A stretch of DNA of 36,123 nt from Deltaproteobacteria bacterium (GTDB lineage: Bacteria > Myxococcota_A > Polyangia > HGW-17): positions 1-36,123 of the forward strand of contig JAQICJ010000296.1 in NCBI GenBank assembly GCA_027858615.1. Reading direction: 5' to 3'. Position 1 is the stretch's first letter; each line of letters starts with the position of its first letter. This document shows positions 25,783 through 34,373 of the stretch, piece after piece. The notes beneath the pieces were generated by a model. That model saw nothing but the letters and a program-made list of their open reading frames with translations, was not told the DNA's origin and did no database searches. Both the position numbers and the translations under genes were made by a program.

Positions 25783-26727
25783 TCAGGTGTAAAGTTTTAA
25801 TCTGCATTTTTTGCACCAGTGAAAGAAATCATGATTTTTATAAGCGTTGGTAATATCCTCTATTTTATCTCTTCCGGTCTTGAAAATAAAATGCTTATTG
25901 GAAGGAAAATGAGAGCAGAATCTATATTTGAACTTGATATATTCAGGTGTACCTTTGTAAAGAGCAAAACGAAGCTCCAAAGGTTGATGGCGATAGGGAC
26001 AAAGTTCCGAACCTTGTCCGGTTCTGAAACCTTCAATAATTTTTTCTCCGGTAATTTTGGTTTTAAAAGCAACAGGCAGAGAAAGATTAGCAACACCTTT
26101 ATCAAGAATTTCAATTACATTTTTTTTTGTCTCCTTTATCTTGTCTGCGCCAAAATCTCCAGATTGATTATTCATTAGTTTAAGGGATATGCTCCAAGAG
26201 TTGTCAGGTTTGATGATATCGGCAAATTTTTCAAGTTCCCCCCGCAGGTATTTATGATTAAGGATAAATTTAAACCTTTTGTGCCAGGGTTTTTGTCCTA
26301 GTTTGATAATATTGTCCAGATAAAGCTCAAAAGGAAAGCCGTGAGTCATATCAAGCCAGTATTTCTCGTCAAATCCGGCTGAAGTATGGGTAAGAACCAT
26401 TTTTTCCCAGGGCATCTTTTCCAGGGATAAGTTATCTCTGCGTTTGGCTGAAAATTGGAAGGATGTAAATAAATAGATGTATTTGCCAACCCAGGGAGCA
26501 ACCCGTTGCAGAAATTTATCGATTTGGGGCAAAAGAATTGGTTCCCCACCGGAAACATAAAGATATTTTGGCTTGTATTCCCGAATGATTTCGGAATAAG
26601 TATCTAAAATCAAAGAAAGGTTTTCATCTCTCAACTTGGTGAAAAAATTGTTTTTTTTCCAAGTGCCACACCATTTGCATTGAGCTTTGCAAGGCTGGGG
26701 GATCTGGATTCTTATTGCTTTGAACAA
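25783..26727 (-). CDS. Radical SAM protein with C-terminal Cys cluster
   Basis: 314-aa radical SAM enzyme. The 4Fe-4S binding motif CKAQCKWC gives Cys13, Cys17 and Cys20, and SGGEP (59-63) is the SAM-binding block. Four more Cys near the C-terminus (Cys243, Cys271 and the CKKC pair 305/308) could bind an auxiliary cluster, as in SPASM/twitch enzymes. The reaction is unknown. I use TTG 26727 because AGGAGA lies 7 bases upstream; TTG 26763 adds 12 residues but has no ribosome binding site. It lies 73 bases upstream of the GT4 gene, so glycan or cofactor modification is possible. No small precursor peptide gene was seen next to it. Confidence 0.85.
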   Translation of the reverse strand: MFKAIRIQIPQPCKAQCKWCGTWKKNNFFTKLRDENLSLILDTYSEIIREYKPKYLYVSGGEPILLPQIDKFLQRVAPWVGKYIYLFTSFQFSAKRRDNLSLEKMPWEKMVLTHTSAGFDEKYWLDMTHGFPFELYLDNIIKLGQKPWHKRFKFILNHKYLRGELEKFADIIKPDNSWSISLKLMNNQSGDFGADKIKETKKNVIEILDKGVANLSLPVAFKTKITGEKIIEGFRTGQGSELCPYRHQPLELRFALYKGTPEYIKFKYRFCSHFPSNKHFIFKTGRDKIEDITNAYKNHDFFHWCKKCRLKLYT

Positions 26728-26734
26728 ATCAGGT

Positions 26735-26740
26735 TCTCCT
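26735..26740 (-). promoter_or_regulatory. Ribosome binding site of radical SAM gene
   Basis: AGGAGA on the minus strand lies 7 bases upstream of TTG 26727 and selects this start over TTG 26763. Confidence 0.55.
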
Positions 26741-26823
26741 GAAAGGACTGGTTTCCTTGGCAAGGAAATCAGGCTTTAATTTGATTGACTTCGGGGAGGA
26801 GATAAAAAGTAATTCAGCCTTGA

Positions 26824-26851
26824 TGTATACAATATTAAAATATATTTGCAA
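26824..26851 (-). promoter_or_regulatory. Candidate promoter for radical SAM-GT4-rsmE run
   Basis: On the minus strand TTGCAA (26846-26851) and TATACA (26824-26829) are 16 bases apart, each with four of six consensus bases. They lie about 100 bases upstream of the gene start in an AT-rich gap. Tentative. Confidence 0.3.
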
Positions 26852-26963
26852 GAAGAGATCTGCAATTTTGCCTGGAAAATAAGTAGTGTTTTATCAATAG
26901 AAAAAATTGGCAGGAAGATGGAAAATGGTGGAAAGGGATGAAAAACAGAAAGTAGTGGACTGA

Positions 26964-28073
26964 TTATTTGGATGCAGGTTCACATCCGGCCATGCCACAG
27001 CTTTCTCCGGAGCTACAGCATTCACAGGAAGGATCGCCCATGCCCATAAGGTCGAAGCAGCAACAGGTATTGCCATTACAGGAGTTGCCACATTCGCCAC
27101 AGTTATTGGGATCAGCTTCGGCAGCACCGAGCATGCTGGAAGCTATGGTGATTTTGCAGCCGTCGCCACAGCATTCTTCGGTGCAGGTATACATCTGCAT
27201 GCAGATGCCGTTGGCGGGATCGTGAGTAAACCCGGTGCCAGAGAATTCGCCTCGGCAGATTTCTCCGCTGGTGCCACAGGTGCATTGACCACTTTGGCAT
27301 CCGTTGCTGGTGCCGCAATTGTTGTTGCATTCTCCACAATTAGTGGGATCGTTGTCGAGGTCGGCACAATAATTGCCACAGCAGGATTCGCCGAAGTCGC
27401 AGGCTTGATCGCCACACATGCATTGTCCATCAGTACAGGAAAGACCCGTGCCGCAAGCATTTCCACAGGCGCCACAATTGTAGACGTCGGTGCTGAGATC
27501 TTTGCAGGAGTTGGAACAGCAGGTCATATCGCCAGTACAGGCGGAAGTGGTACCACAAGCACATTGTCCGTTTACGCAGGCATTGGCATTTTCGTCGTCA
27601 CATTCGTAAGCACAATCACCGCAATTGTAAAAATCAGTGGAGGTGTTTTTGCAGACATAGGAACCGGCTATTTGACAGCAGGTTTCATTGTTTGAGCAAG
27701 AAGTGCCTGCTGAAGCACAAGCATCGGTACAACTGCCGTTTATGCATTCTCCCGAACAATAATTGCCGCCACTGCCACAATTGTTTTCGTCATTGAATAG
27801 ATCTACACAACCTCCGTCGTAACACTCATGGTTGTCATCACATGGGCAGGGTTCAACACAAGTGGAATGTTCATCACTTTCACCGACGCAGATTTTGTCT
27901 TCGGGGCAATAGGAGGAACAGGCTCCGGTATTGTTGTTGGTGTTGTTGGTGTTGTTGGTGTTGTTGATGTTGTTGGTGTTGTTTTCATTGTTGCCATCAC
28001 TATTGGTGCTGGCACACCCTGAAAGTAACACAATACTAGAAATTAAAATAAGGCTCAGTCGAAAAACTCTCAT
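26964..28073 (-). CDS. Cys-rich (Stig1-like) repeat lipoprotein
   Basis: 369-aa exported lipoprotein. The signal peptide ends LLSGC with Cys20 lipidated. A low-complexity Asn/Thr linker follows (about 25-48, repeated NNT). The rest carries many Cys residues in repeats of the form D..NCG.C...C......C..G.C.C, for example DVYNCGACGNACG and DPTNCGECNNNCG. Such repeats are common in surface proteins of Myxococcota and resemble plant Stig1-type domains; they imply many disulfides outside the cytoplasm. ATG 28073 has AGGAG six bases upstream, so the 24-residue longer frame is rejected. Role unknown; probably surface-exposed. Confidence 0.85.
   Translation of the reverse strand: MRVFRLSLILISSIVLLSGCASTNSDGNNENNTNNINNTNNTNNTNNNTGACSSYCPEDKICVGESDEHSTCVEPCPCDDNHECYDGGCVDLFNDENNCGSGGNYCSGECINGSCTDACASAGTSCSNNETCCQIAGSYVCKNTSTDFYNCGDCAYECDDENANACVNGQCACGTTSACTGDMTCCSNSCKDLSTDVYNCGACGNACGTGLSCTDGQCMCGDQACDFGESCCGNYCADLDNDPTNCGECNNNCGTSNGCQSGQCTCGTSGEICRGEFSGTGFTHDPANGICMQMYTCTEECCGDGCKITIASSMLGAAEADPNNCGECGNSCNGNTCCCFDLMGMGDPSCECCSSGESCGMAGCEPASK
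27931..27984 (-). repeat. 9-bp tandem repeat encoding the Asn/Thr linker
   Basis: On the plus strand the unit TTGTTGGTG repeats about six times with small changes, coding (minus strand) for repeated Asn-Asn-Thr. Because the unit is a multiple of three, copy number can change without a frameshift and would alter only linker length behind the lipid anchor. Confidence 0.8.
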
Positions 28074-28292
28074 TGGAAACTCCTTTCTTAGCTGTACCAA
28101 TTTAATACCATAATTACCTTTTAAAGCAAGAATACTTTTAATCAAAAATAAATTATTTTATAACTGCAGCCTGTTGATTTACGGTCAAGTAGGAGGATTG
28201 TCGGCTCAAGTTTTTCCAGGTTAAAGATGTAGGCTTCTCTTTTGAAGAGGGCTTGGCAGGACATTATGGAGGAAGATTGCCAAAGGAGTTGT

Positions 28293-29180
28293 TTACATGG
28301 GGATGGTGGGAATACAATAAATTGAGGTGTTTCTGGAAGGCGGTTCTTGTGAGTCTTTTACCTGCATGTTGATAAAGTAGCCGTTGATGGTGGTGCCGTC
28401 GGGCAGGGTAACACTTGATGCATCTGATACATCTTCAACTGTACCCGATAATTCACCATTTTCACTCAATTGGAGGGCGCCGGGAAATCCCCAGGAATTG
28501 ATGTAGTCTGAAAATCCTGCAGGAGGGTCGATTTCAGTCCATAGATGGGGTTTTAATCCTCCCCTCGCCTGCAAAGCTGCGTTATAGGATACATAAGGAA
28601 TCAATACCGGCAAAATGATAATCTTGACCATCATAAAGGTATAAGTGTTTTCTCCAAAGATTTCCAGAGGAGCAATCTCAATTGTAAATGTCAGTTCTTT
28701 ATCTGCATAGTAGGGTGGAGTTGTAGAATCAGTAACTCTGAAAACAAGATTGAGATCAGCAGGAAGATCAGTTGTTCCTATGATAGTGCCGTCAGCTGTC
28801 AGGGTCAGGCCCTGAGGTAATTGTCCGTTGATAATTTGCCAGCCGTAGGGTTTGGCTCCGCCTTCAGCTTCAAGTCTGGCTTGGTAAGAATGGCCGTTTT
28901 CACCGGAGGGCAATTCGGTGGTGGTGATTTGCAAAAGATTATTTTCATCGGTAACACATTTTCCTGCCTCACAAAGTTGAGATTCTGGACAAGATTGCTT
29001 TGTGAAGCCTGTGCCGGTGGAGTTGCATACTAAAATATCTCTTTGGTTATCTGGATCACAAAAGCTCGAATTGGCCAGACATTCTTTCTCCACAGCATTG
29101 AAATCGCAACTTGGAATTAAGAGCAGACAGGATAAACTAAAAAGGAAAGAAAAAATAAAAATTTTATAATGATTGAGCAT
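28293..29180 (-). CDS. He_PIG/Ig-like lipoprotein
   Basis: 295-aa exported protein. The signal peptide ends LLIPSC with Cys25 as lipid site. A short Cys-rich stretch (30-80, CLANSSFC ... SQLCEAGKC) matches that of the IgGFc-type lipoprotein at 10921. Two putative Ig-like (He_PIG) domains follow: LPSGENGHSYQARLEAEGG...LPQGLTL..DGTIIGT (about 95-170) and a second at about 190-275 (YNAALQARGGLKPHLW ... LSENGELSGTV). ATG 29180 is preferred over TTG 29195. It follows the metallophosphoesterase gene by 58 bases, suggesting co-transcription. Confidence 0.82.
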   Translation of the reverse strand: MLNHYKIFIFSFLFSLSCLLLIPSCDFNAVEKECLANSSFCDPDNQRDILVCNSTGTGFTKQSCPESQLCEAGKCVTDENNLLQITTTELPSGENGHSYQARLEAEGGAKPYGWQIINGQLPQGLTLTADGTIIGTTDLPADLNLVFRVTDSTTPPYYADKELTFTIEIAPLEIFGENTYTFMMVKIIILPVLIPYVSYNAALQARGGLKPHLWTEIDPPAGFSDYINSWGFPGALQLSENGELSGTVEDVSDASSVTLPDGTTINGYFINMQVKDSQEPPSRNTSIYCIPTIPM

Positions 29181-29238
29181 AGGTTTTAGTTCCAATAGCA
29201 GGTTAAATTTCCTACTCGAATTGTGTTCAGTCTAGTAA

Positions 29239-31572
29239 TTATGAAGTCTTCTGTTTTTTTGAGGATGAAATCCGCTTCCTTGTATAGAATAATATAATCA
29301 ATAACAATAATATAACAGCTGTTGAAGATGTTCCAGTAATAAAAAGACATTGGCATCCGCAACCCAGAGCACTGGTTTTTTTGGCGATTTTAGCCGGAGG
29401 ATAGACTTTTAAAGATTTTCTGGAGCAGGCGCCAAAGCGATCACAAATGGAAAAATGAATTTCCTCACCTGTGGAGGGCAAGTTGGCATCCACTTTTACG
29501 AAATATTTTCTGATCTGATTATTTTCAACTTCCCAGAGGGGAGAAAAGAGGGAATCCTTATCGGGATCTTTGCTGGGGCGAGCATCAATTGTAACAGGGG
29601 TTATGACTTTTTGCCCTGGTTGCAACTTTTCCCCGTTGACAGTGAAAATAATTTGGGGAGGATGGTTATTGCTGGCTTTTTTTATGGAAAACTTTTCTAC
29701 TTCCGGTGTTTTGTAAGGGGTGTTGTCGCTTCCTGTTTTCAAAATAAATCTGTAGTTTTTTGCCTTAAAACGTTCAATAACTTGAGTTCTAATGAATTCA
29801 AGCCCGGTTTTGGCAGGTCCTTCTATTTTGTAGCCATTTTCTGAATAAGGGAGGCAACGGTTCAAAGTCAACTCAACTCCTGCAGGGAGGGAATGGTACA
29901 AAGAAAACTTGTTTTCATCTTCTTTGGATTGCTCCAGCCACAAATTGCCTGTGGCTATGGAGTAATTTTTTTTGGCAAAGGGTTTGAGATCAATACTGCC
30001 GTCGGGATTGGCTCTGATGAGCCGATAACCCCAGTAGCCGTTATCCTTGCGTGAAGAAGCAGCTGTGGTAATTTTGACGAAACTCAAATCTTTTTCAAGT
30101 TTAATGTCTCTGATTTTATCGCCTTGTTTATATATATTCTGATGATCTTTGTGGATATGCCCCGAAAAAAAATAACCTCCGTATTCAGCCAGAAGTTTCA
30201 GCAATTTTATTGCCGAGTTATCGGTAGTAGTTTCGATTTTTCTGTTGTCTTTGGGATTTGAGTCCCAGTCGTCATCGAAATTCCATTCTTCAAAGTGGCC
30301 GATGCCGATTGGACTGGTGGGAAAAGGTTCATTTTTATGATAGGGAGTTTTGTCCAAATTTCCCCTTGGATCGTGGTGGGAAAAGATAAGAGGAGTTAAC
30401 TTGTTATTGCTGGCAAACTTGAGTTCATTTTCAATCCACTTCAAAGATTTTTCTGACAGATAACCTCCATAGTTATCAACTGCAGGAGCACCCAGATGAT
30501 AGTCAAAAAGTTTGATATATATGGAAAAACTGTGTCTTCTTTCAGGAGTTCCTCCATATGAGTTGATGAAAATAAGATGGAATTTCCCTATGGATTGAGA
30601 ATACTCAAGGGGCCCGAGGATCTTCTTCCAGAATACAAGTCCGTCACTGTCAAGGTTGTTAAAGATTATGTTTTTCAAATCGGAATACATGCAGGTGAGA
30701 AAATTCCAGATTTTTATCCAGTCATTTTTGTTTTTGGGAAAAAGTTTACGGCATTTTAAAAAGCCGAAGGAGATTTTACTGAAGGAGGGTAGATTGATAT
30801 TGTATTTGGCATAGCCGTCATGATTGCCGGGAATCATGAAAGTACTGAATCCGCTGCGACTAAAAAGATCAAAAGCTTCCTGGTATTCTTCTGCAAAATC
30901 AAGTCCGAAGAGAAGGTCCCCGAGATGAACTGTGAAATCCGGATTCAACAGTCGGATCTCAGCGAGCCCTTGATAAGCGATAGAGAGGTTTTCTTTGTCC
31001 TGATCATGGTGGGGAAAAGATGCAGGGGCTTTTAATCCATTTTGCAGTTTCCAGGAAGGATCGCGAAGCTGGTGATCAGAAAAGAGCAGAATTGAAAAAC
31101 TCTGTTCATGAGGATTAAAGTGCCCTAGATTGCGTACGGCATTGGGTTCACGGGTTTCTATGTTTTTATTTGTTTTGGAGAACAAAGTTATTTTGAGGTG
31201 ATAAGTTCCCCGGGGAAGATTCTGGGGAGTAAAAGCAACAGTCCTGTAAAGAACTTGTTGTGGCTTCAGTTTGTATGCTTTGCTGGAAAATTTTTTGATT
31301 ATGTAATCATCAAGACATTCATTGGCGGGAATCAGGGTGATCTGGGTCGGTTTTTTTGCTGTCCAGATGGCAAAACGTTTGCCGGATGTAACTACGGCAG
31401 GGTGCCCAAGGGTGGGAGAAAGCAAATTTTCCAAGCGGGAAACCACTTGGGCTTTTTGTTTGGCATAAGGTTGATACAGAAAGGATGGATCCGGCAAATC
31501 TCCGGGAAGTGAGGGCTTTTGTCCCATTTGAACAGGAGTATTGAGTAATAGGATTATGAGAATTAACAGCAT
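29239..31572 (-). CDS. Exported metallophosphoesterase with MYXO-CTERM-like tail
   Basis: 777-aa calcineurin-like phosphoesterase. Metal-site motifs in order: FSDHQ (164-168), HLGDLLFG (216-223), PGNHDGY (248-254), FSHHD and SGHIHKDH. A hydrophobic N-terminal segment (1-16) acts as signal peptide. The C-terminus has GCGCQC (737-742), a hydrophobic helix and TRKR plus further basic residues, the tripartite layout of MYXO-CTERM sorting signals. Probably exported and surface-anchored; substrate unknown. The ATG lacks a ribosome binding site. In-frame upstream codons are hydrophobic back to a TAG about 85 bases away but hold no ATG, GTG or TTG, so a rare start codon or leaderless mRNA is possible. 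Confidence 0.85.
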   Translation of the reverse strand: MLLILIILLLNTPVQMGQKPSLPGDLPDPSFLYQPYAKQKAQVVSRLENLLSPTLGHPAVVTSGKRFAIWTAKKPTQITLIPANECLDDYIIKKFSSKAYKLKPQQVLYRTVAFTPQNLPRGTYHLKITLFSKTNKNIETREPNAVRNLGHFNPHEQSFSILLFSDHQLRDPSWKLQNGLKAPASFPHHDQDKENLSIAYQGLAEIRLLNPDFTVHLGDLLFGLDFAEEYQEAFDLFSRSGFSTFMIPGNHDGYAKYNINLPSFSKISFGFLKCRKLFPKNKNDWIKIWNFLTCMYSDLKNIIFNNLDSDGLVFWKKILGPLEYSQSIGKFHLIFINSYGGTPERRHSFSIYIKLFDYHLGAPAVDNYGGYLSEKSLKWIENELKFASNNKLTPLIFSHHDPRGNLDKTPYHKNEPFPTSPIGIGHFEEWNFDDDWDSNPKDNRKIETTTDNSAIKLLKLLAEYGGYFFSGHIHKDHQNIYKQGDKIRDIKLEKDLSFVKITTAASSRKDNGYWGYRLIRANPDGSIDLKPFAKKNYSIATGNLWLEQSKEDENKFSLYHSLPAGVELTLNRCLPYSENGYKIEGPAKTGLEFIRTQVIERFKAKNYRFILKTGSDNTPYKTPEVEKFSIKKASNNHPPQIIFTVNGEKLQPGQKVITPVTIDARPSKDPDKDSLFSPLWEVENNQIRKYFVKVDANLPSTGEEIHFSICDRFGACSRKSLKVYPPAKIAKKTSALGCGCQCLFITGTSSTAVILLLLIILFYTRKRISSSKKQKTS

Positions 31573-31716
31573 AATTAAACCAATGGATAGAAATAGGATT
31601 TGGATAAATCCCGGATTAATTTGAAAGTCCTGATTCCGGATCTGTTTTGTCTGGGTCTATAAATAGCCTGAATTTAATCCTAATACAAGATTGAACCGGG
31701 AACTATTTGACAGTTA

Positions 31717-31742
31717 TTTTAGAGGGGTTGAATTTTAGAGGG
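31717..31742 (+). repeat. Short direct repeat in intergenic region
   Basis: TTTTAGAGGG occurs twice, 31717-31726 and 31733-31742, with 16-base periodicity. It lies in the 216-bp gap between the acidic-protein gene and the metallophosphoesterase gene. It could be a paired regulator site for the latter, or chance. Confidence 0.3.
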
Positions 31743-31788
31743 AAGCAAAAAGATTGAACGGAAACTAAATGTTAAAAGAATAGAGCAA

Positions 31789-32418
31789 TCAATCATCTTC
31801 GAGATTATTGCCATTGTTGTCTTTATCCGGATGTTTTTCATTTTCTTCGTAGTTTTTGTCAGATTGCTTGCCATGGATATGGTTGTATTCCTGTTGAGCC
31901 TTGTCAATCAGGTCTTCAAAGGGTTCTTCTTCAAACTCATAGTCTTCATCTGGAATGTACTCATCATCTTCAAGATCCAGAGTGTTTTCCGGGAAGGCAA
32001 TGATGGGAGTTTCCTTATTGTCATAATTGACATAAAGTCTGGTTTTATTTTGAGTTTGCAGTTCATTTTTGCCTAGATTTATCATGCGCTTGGGCAAGTC
32101 TTCAAGTTCTCTGAGCAGAGCATCTTTTGCTTCATCTTTAAGCAGCAGGGTATTGGAGTCTTTGAATAGACTCAAGATGGCAGCATCCTCCGGACTGAGA
32201 TTTTCCTTGAGCCAATGCCAGCCAATGGGTGTTTGGGTTGAAACATCGTCCCATTTCAGCCAGTTTCCCTCCTGGTTGGAATTAGGATCTTTGGCTTTGA
32301 AAGTGCCGTCGTCATCTACTTCTGTAACAATATAAGGGTTTCCAATTATATAATTGTGACCGTTGCTGTTTTTAACCGGATAAATAATGCTTCCTGTTTT
32401 CAAAGGAATATTAGTCAT
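31789..32418 (-). CDS. Acidic protein of unknown function
   Basis: 209-aa protein without signal peptide or membrane helix. The N-terminus is beta-like with a short basic patch (residues 1-60; TGSIIYPVKNSNGHNYIIGNP), a helical middle follows (about 75-115), and the last 75 residues are extremely acidic (DLEDDEYIPDEDYEFEEEPFEDL, then DNNGNNLEDD). The acidic tail suggests disorder, or binding to basic partners or cations. I recognise no family. ATG 32418 has GGAGAT seven bases upstream. The gene stands alone, with gene-free regions on both sides. Confidence 0.72.
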   Translation of the reverse strand: MTNIPLKTGSIIYPVKNSNGHNYIIGNPYIVTEVDDDGTFKAKDPNSNQEGNWLKWDDVSTQTPIGWHWLKENLSPEDAAILSLFKDSNTLLLKDEAKDALLRELEDLPKRMINLGKNELQTQNKTRLYVNYDNKETPIIAFPENTLDLEDDEYIPDEDYEFEEEPFEDLIDKAQQEYNHIHGKQSDKNYEENEKHPDKDNNGNNLEDD

Positions 32419-32880
32419 ATATATGATCTCCAAAATGGAATAAATTGGTTTTTGAACTGTCGGAATTGAATCAGTTCAGTCTGTTATTATCATTGCAGAG
32501 CTTGAAAGCCAAAAATCAGTTTTATTGGAATTCCTGCAGTGAGAGGGAACTCACCAGATTTATATAAACTGGAGTTCAATAAATTTATGATTTTTGCCTT
32601 AGTTTTTGTTAGGATATAACTGTTTTTCAGCAATAATCCTGCAAAATAACTGTTCTGATCTTGGCAGATAGAAAGTATTTAACATAAAAACAAAATAAGT
32701 AAAACAAAGGGCAGTTAAAATATATCAATTTTGTTCTTTTGACTAGTAACTATTTGAGAACAACTTGAGAACAGCGCAACGAAACTGGGTTATAAACTCT
32801 GCGGATCTGTTTATGAATTTTAAGAGAGGGGAAAATTAAAACGGGGAGGGACTAAAAATTTACTTATCTTGAGACAGGAA
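32419..32880. other. Gene-free 462-bp region
   Basis: No convincing coding frame, RNA gene or copy of the dispersed repeat. At 32754-32775 an 11-bp unit TTGAGAACAAC is repeated almost perfectly (TTGAGAACAGC). TTGTTCT (32731-32737) is complementary to AGAACAA (32757-32763), so this cluster could be a regulator site. The stretch should contain the promoter of the acidic-protein gene, but no clear -35/-10 pair stands out. Confidence 0.5.
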
Positions 32881-34359
32881 TTAAATTTTGTTTTTGGCAA
32901 GGTACTCGAGAGTGCCTGCCAGAAGATCCCAGAATTTTTCTACTGCTTTAATACTGACTTTTTCATCAGGGGAGTGAGCTCCATGAATTTCAGGACCAAA
33001 AGATATCATTTTAATTCCAGGATATTTTTCGCCGATAACACCGGTTTCCAGACCTGCATGAATTGCTTTGATTTCTGGATCCTTGTTGAAGATTTCCTTG
33101 AAAACAGTTGAAACAGCTTCAAGCAAAGGTGAATCCATGTCTGGTTGCCAGCCGGGGTAGCCTTCACTGAGTTCGACTCTGGCTCCGCAGCGTTTTCCTA
33201 TAATTTCACTGGTTTCTTGAATCTCTTTGATGACAGGTTGGACAGAGGAGCGGGAACTGACAGTAATTTGAATGTCTTTTTCACTGGTTTCAACAATGGC
33301 TATGGTTGTACTCGATTCTACCAGATCAGGAAGATCCTGGCTCATGGTAAGAACTCCGGTGGGCAGAGTCAGAACCAGATCGATCAAATTGACAGAAAGT
33401 TTCCGGCTCCAGACTTGGGCGGGAAGACTTGTTTCCTTGAGTTCAAGAGCCATATTCACATCTCTTTTGCCATATTCAAGTTTTATAGTATCGAAAGTAT
33501 CCTGCAGCATGGTTTTGACTTCATTCAACTTGTCGGATGGTACGGCTATTGTAGATACAGATTCCCGGGGAATGGCATTGTGAGCAGTTCCGCCATTGAA
33601 ATTGGAAATATGGAAGGTGAAATCTTTTTTTGCTATTTTTTTGAGCAGACGGGAAAGAATTCTGAGAGCATTGGCTCTATTTTCATGGACATTCAGCCCT
33701 GAATGACCTCCGCGCAGTCCTTTGACTCTGACATCAAGACCTTTGCAATTTGAGGGGCATTCAGTTTTTTCCAGATCAAAGTAAAATTCTGATTCAGCAC
33801 CTCCGGCACAGCCGACATAAACTGCTCCATCTTCTTCGGAGTCGAGATTCAGCATTAAGCGTCCTTCAACAAAATCAGATTCAAGATTGAAGGCTCCGGT
33901 CATTCCGGTTTCTTCGTCAACTGTAGCCAGAATTTCAATGGGGCCGTGGACTAAATCTTCATCAAGAAGAGCGAGTCCAGCTGCCAGACCAATACCATTG
34001 TCAGCACCCAAGGTTGTGCCTTTGGCAGTAATCCATTCTTCACCTTCGGATGTTTCTCGCATAAGCTCGATTGAATCTGTTTTGAAACAGTGTTTGGTGT
34101 CATTATTTTTTTCGCAGACCATATCCATATGTCCCTGAATAACAACTGTTGGAGCATCTTCATGTCCTTTTGATGCAGGAATTTTCATCAGGATGTTTCC
34201 AATTTTATCTTTTTTGGTTTCGATTCCATTCTTTTGGCCGAGTTTCATCAACCAACTGATAATTTTTTCTTCATTTTTGGAACATCGTGGGATTTTAGAC
34301 ATTTCAGCAAAGTATTTCCACATACTTTGGGGTTTAAGTCCTTCAATTGCTTTAGTCAT
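32881..34359 (-). CDS. pepD: Aminoacyl-histidine dipeptidase (PepD, M20)
   Basis: 492-aa cytoplasmic zinc peptidase of family M20 that cleaves Xaa-His and other dipeptides. QGHMDMVCEKN supplies His77 and Asp79, TLGADNGIG the bridging Asp120, DEETGMTG the catalytic Glu149 and adjacent Glu150, NLDSEEDG Asp173, and the C-terminal GPEIHGAHSPDE the final His. The lid domain contains GLRGGHSGLNVHENRANA. Length and motif order match PepD. GGAGG lies 4 bases before the ATG. It starts 14 bases after the stop of an upstream kelch lipoprotein, suggesting one transcript, perhaps a link to peptide scavenging. Confidence 0.93.
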   Translation of the reverse strand: MTKAIEGLKPQSMWKYFAEMSKIPRCSKNEEKIISWLMKLGQKNGIETKKDKIGNILMKIPASKGHEDAPTVVIQGHMDMVCEKNNDTKHCFKTDSIELMRETSEGEEWITAKGTTLGADNGIGLAAGLALLDEDLVHGPIEILATVDEETGMTGAFNLESDFVEGRLMLNLDSEEDGAVYVGCAGGAESEFYFDLEKTECPSNCKGLDVRVKGLRGGHSGLNVHENRANALRILSRLLKKIAKKDFTFHISNFNGGTAHNAIPRESVSTIAVPSDKLNEVKTMLQDTFDTIKLEYGKRDVNMALELKETSLPAQVWSRKLSVNLIDLVLTLPTGVLTMSQDLPDLVESSTTIAIVETSEKDIQITVSSRSSVQPVIKEIQETSEIIGKRCGARVELSEGYPGWQPDMDSPLLEAVSTVFKEIFNKDPEIKAIHAGLETGVIGEKYPGIKMISFGPEIHGAHSPDEKVSIKAVEKFWDLLAGTLEYLAKNKI

Positions 34360-34373
34360 GATACCTCCATAAA

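Noticed and set aside
27222-27695. Open frame of 157 codons, Gly/Ala/Thr-rich, on the plus strand
   Set aside because: It is the complement of the Cys-rich repeat lipoprotein; the biased composition comes from repeated TGT/TGC and GGC codons read backward.
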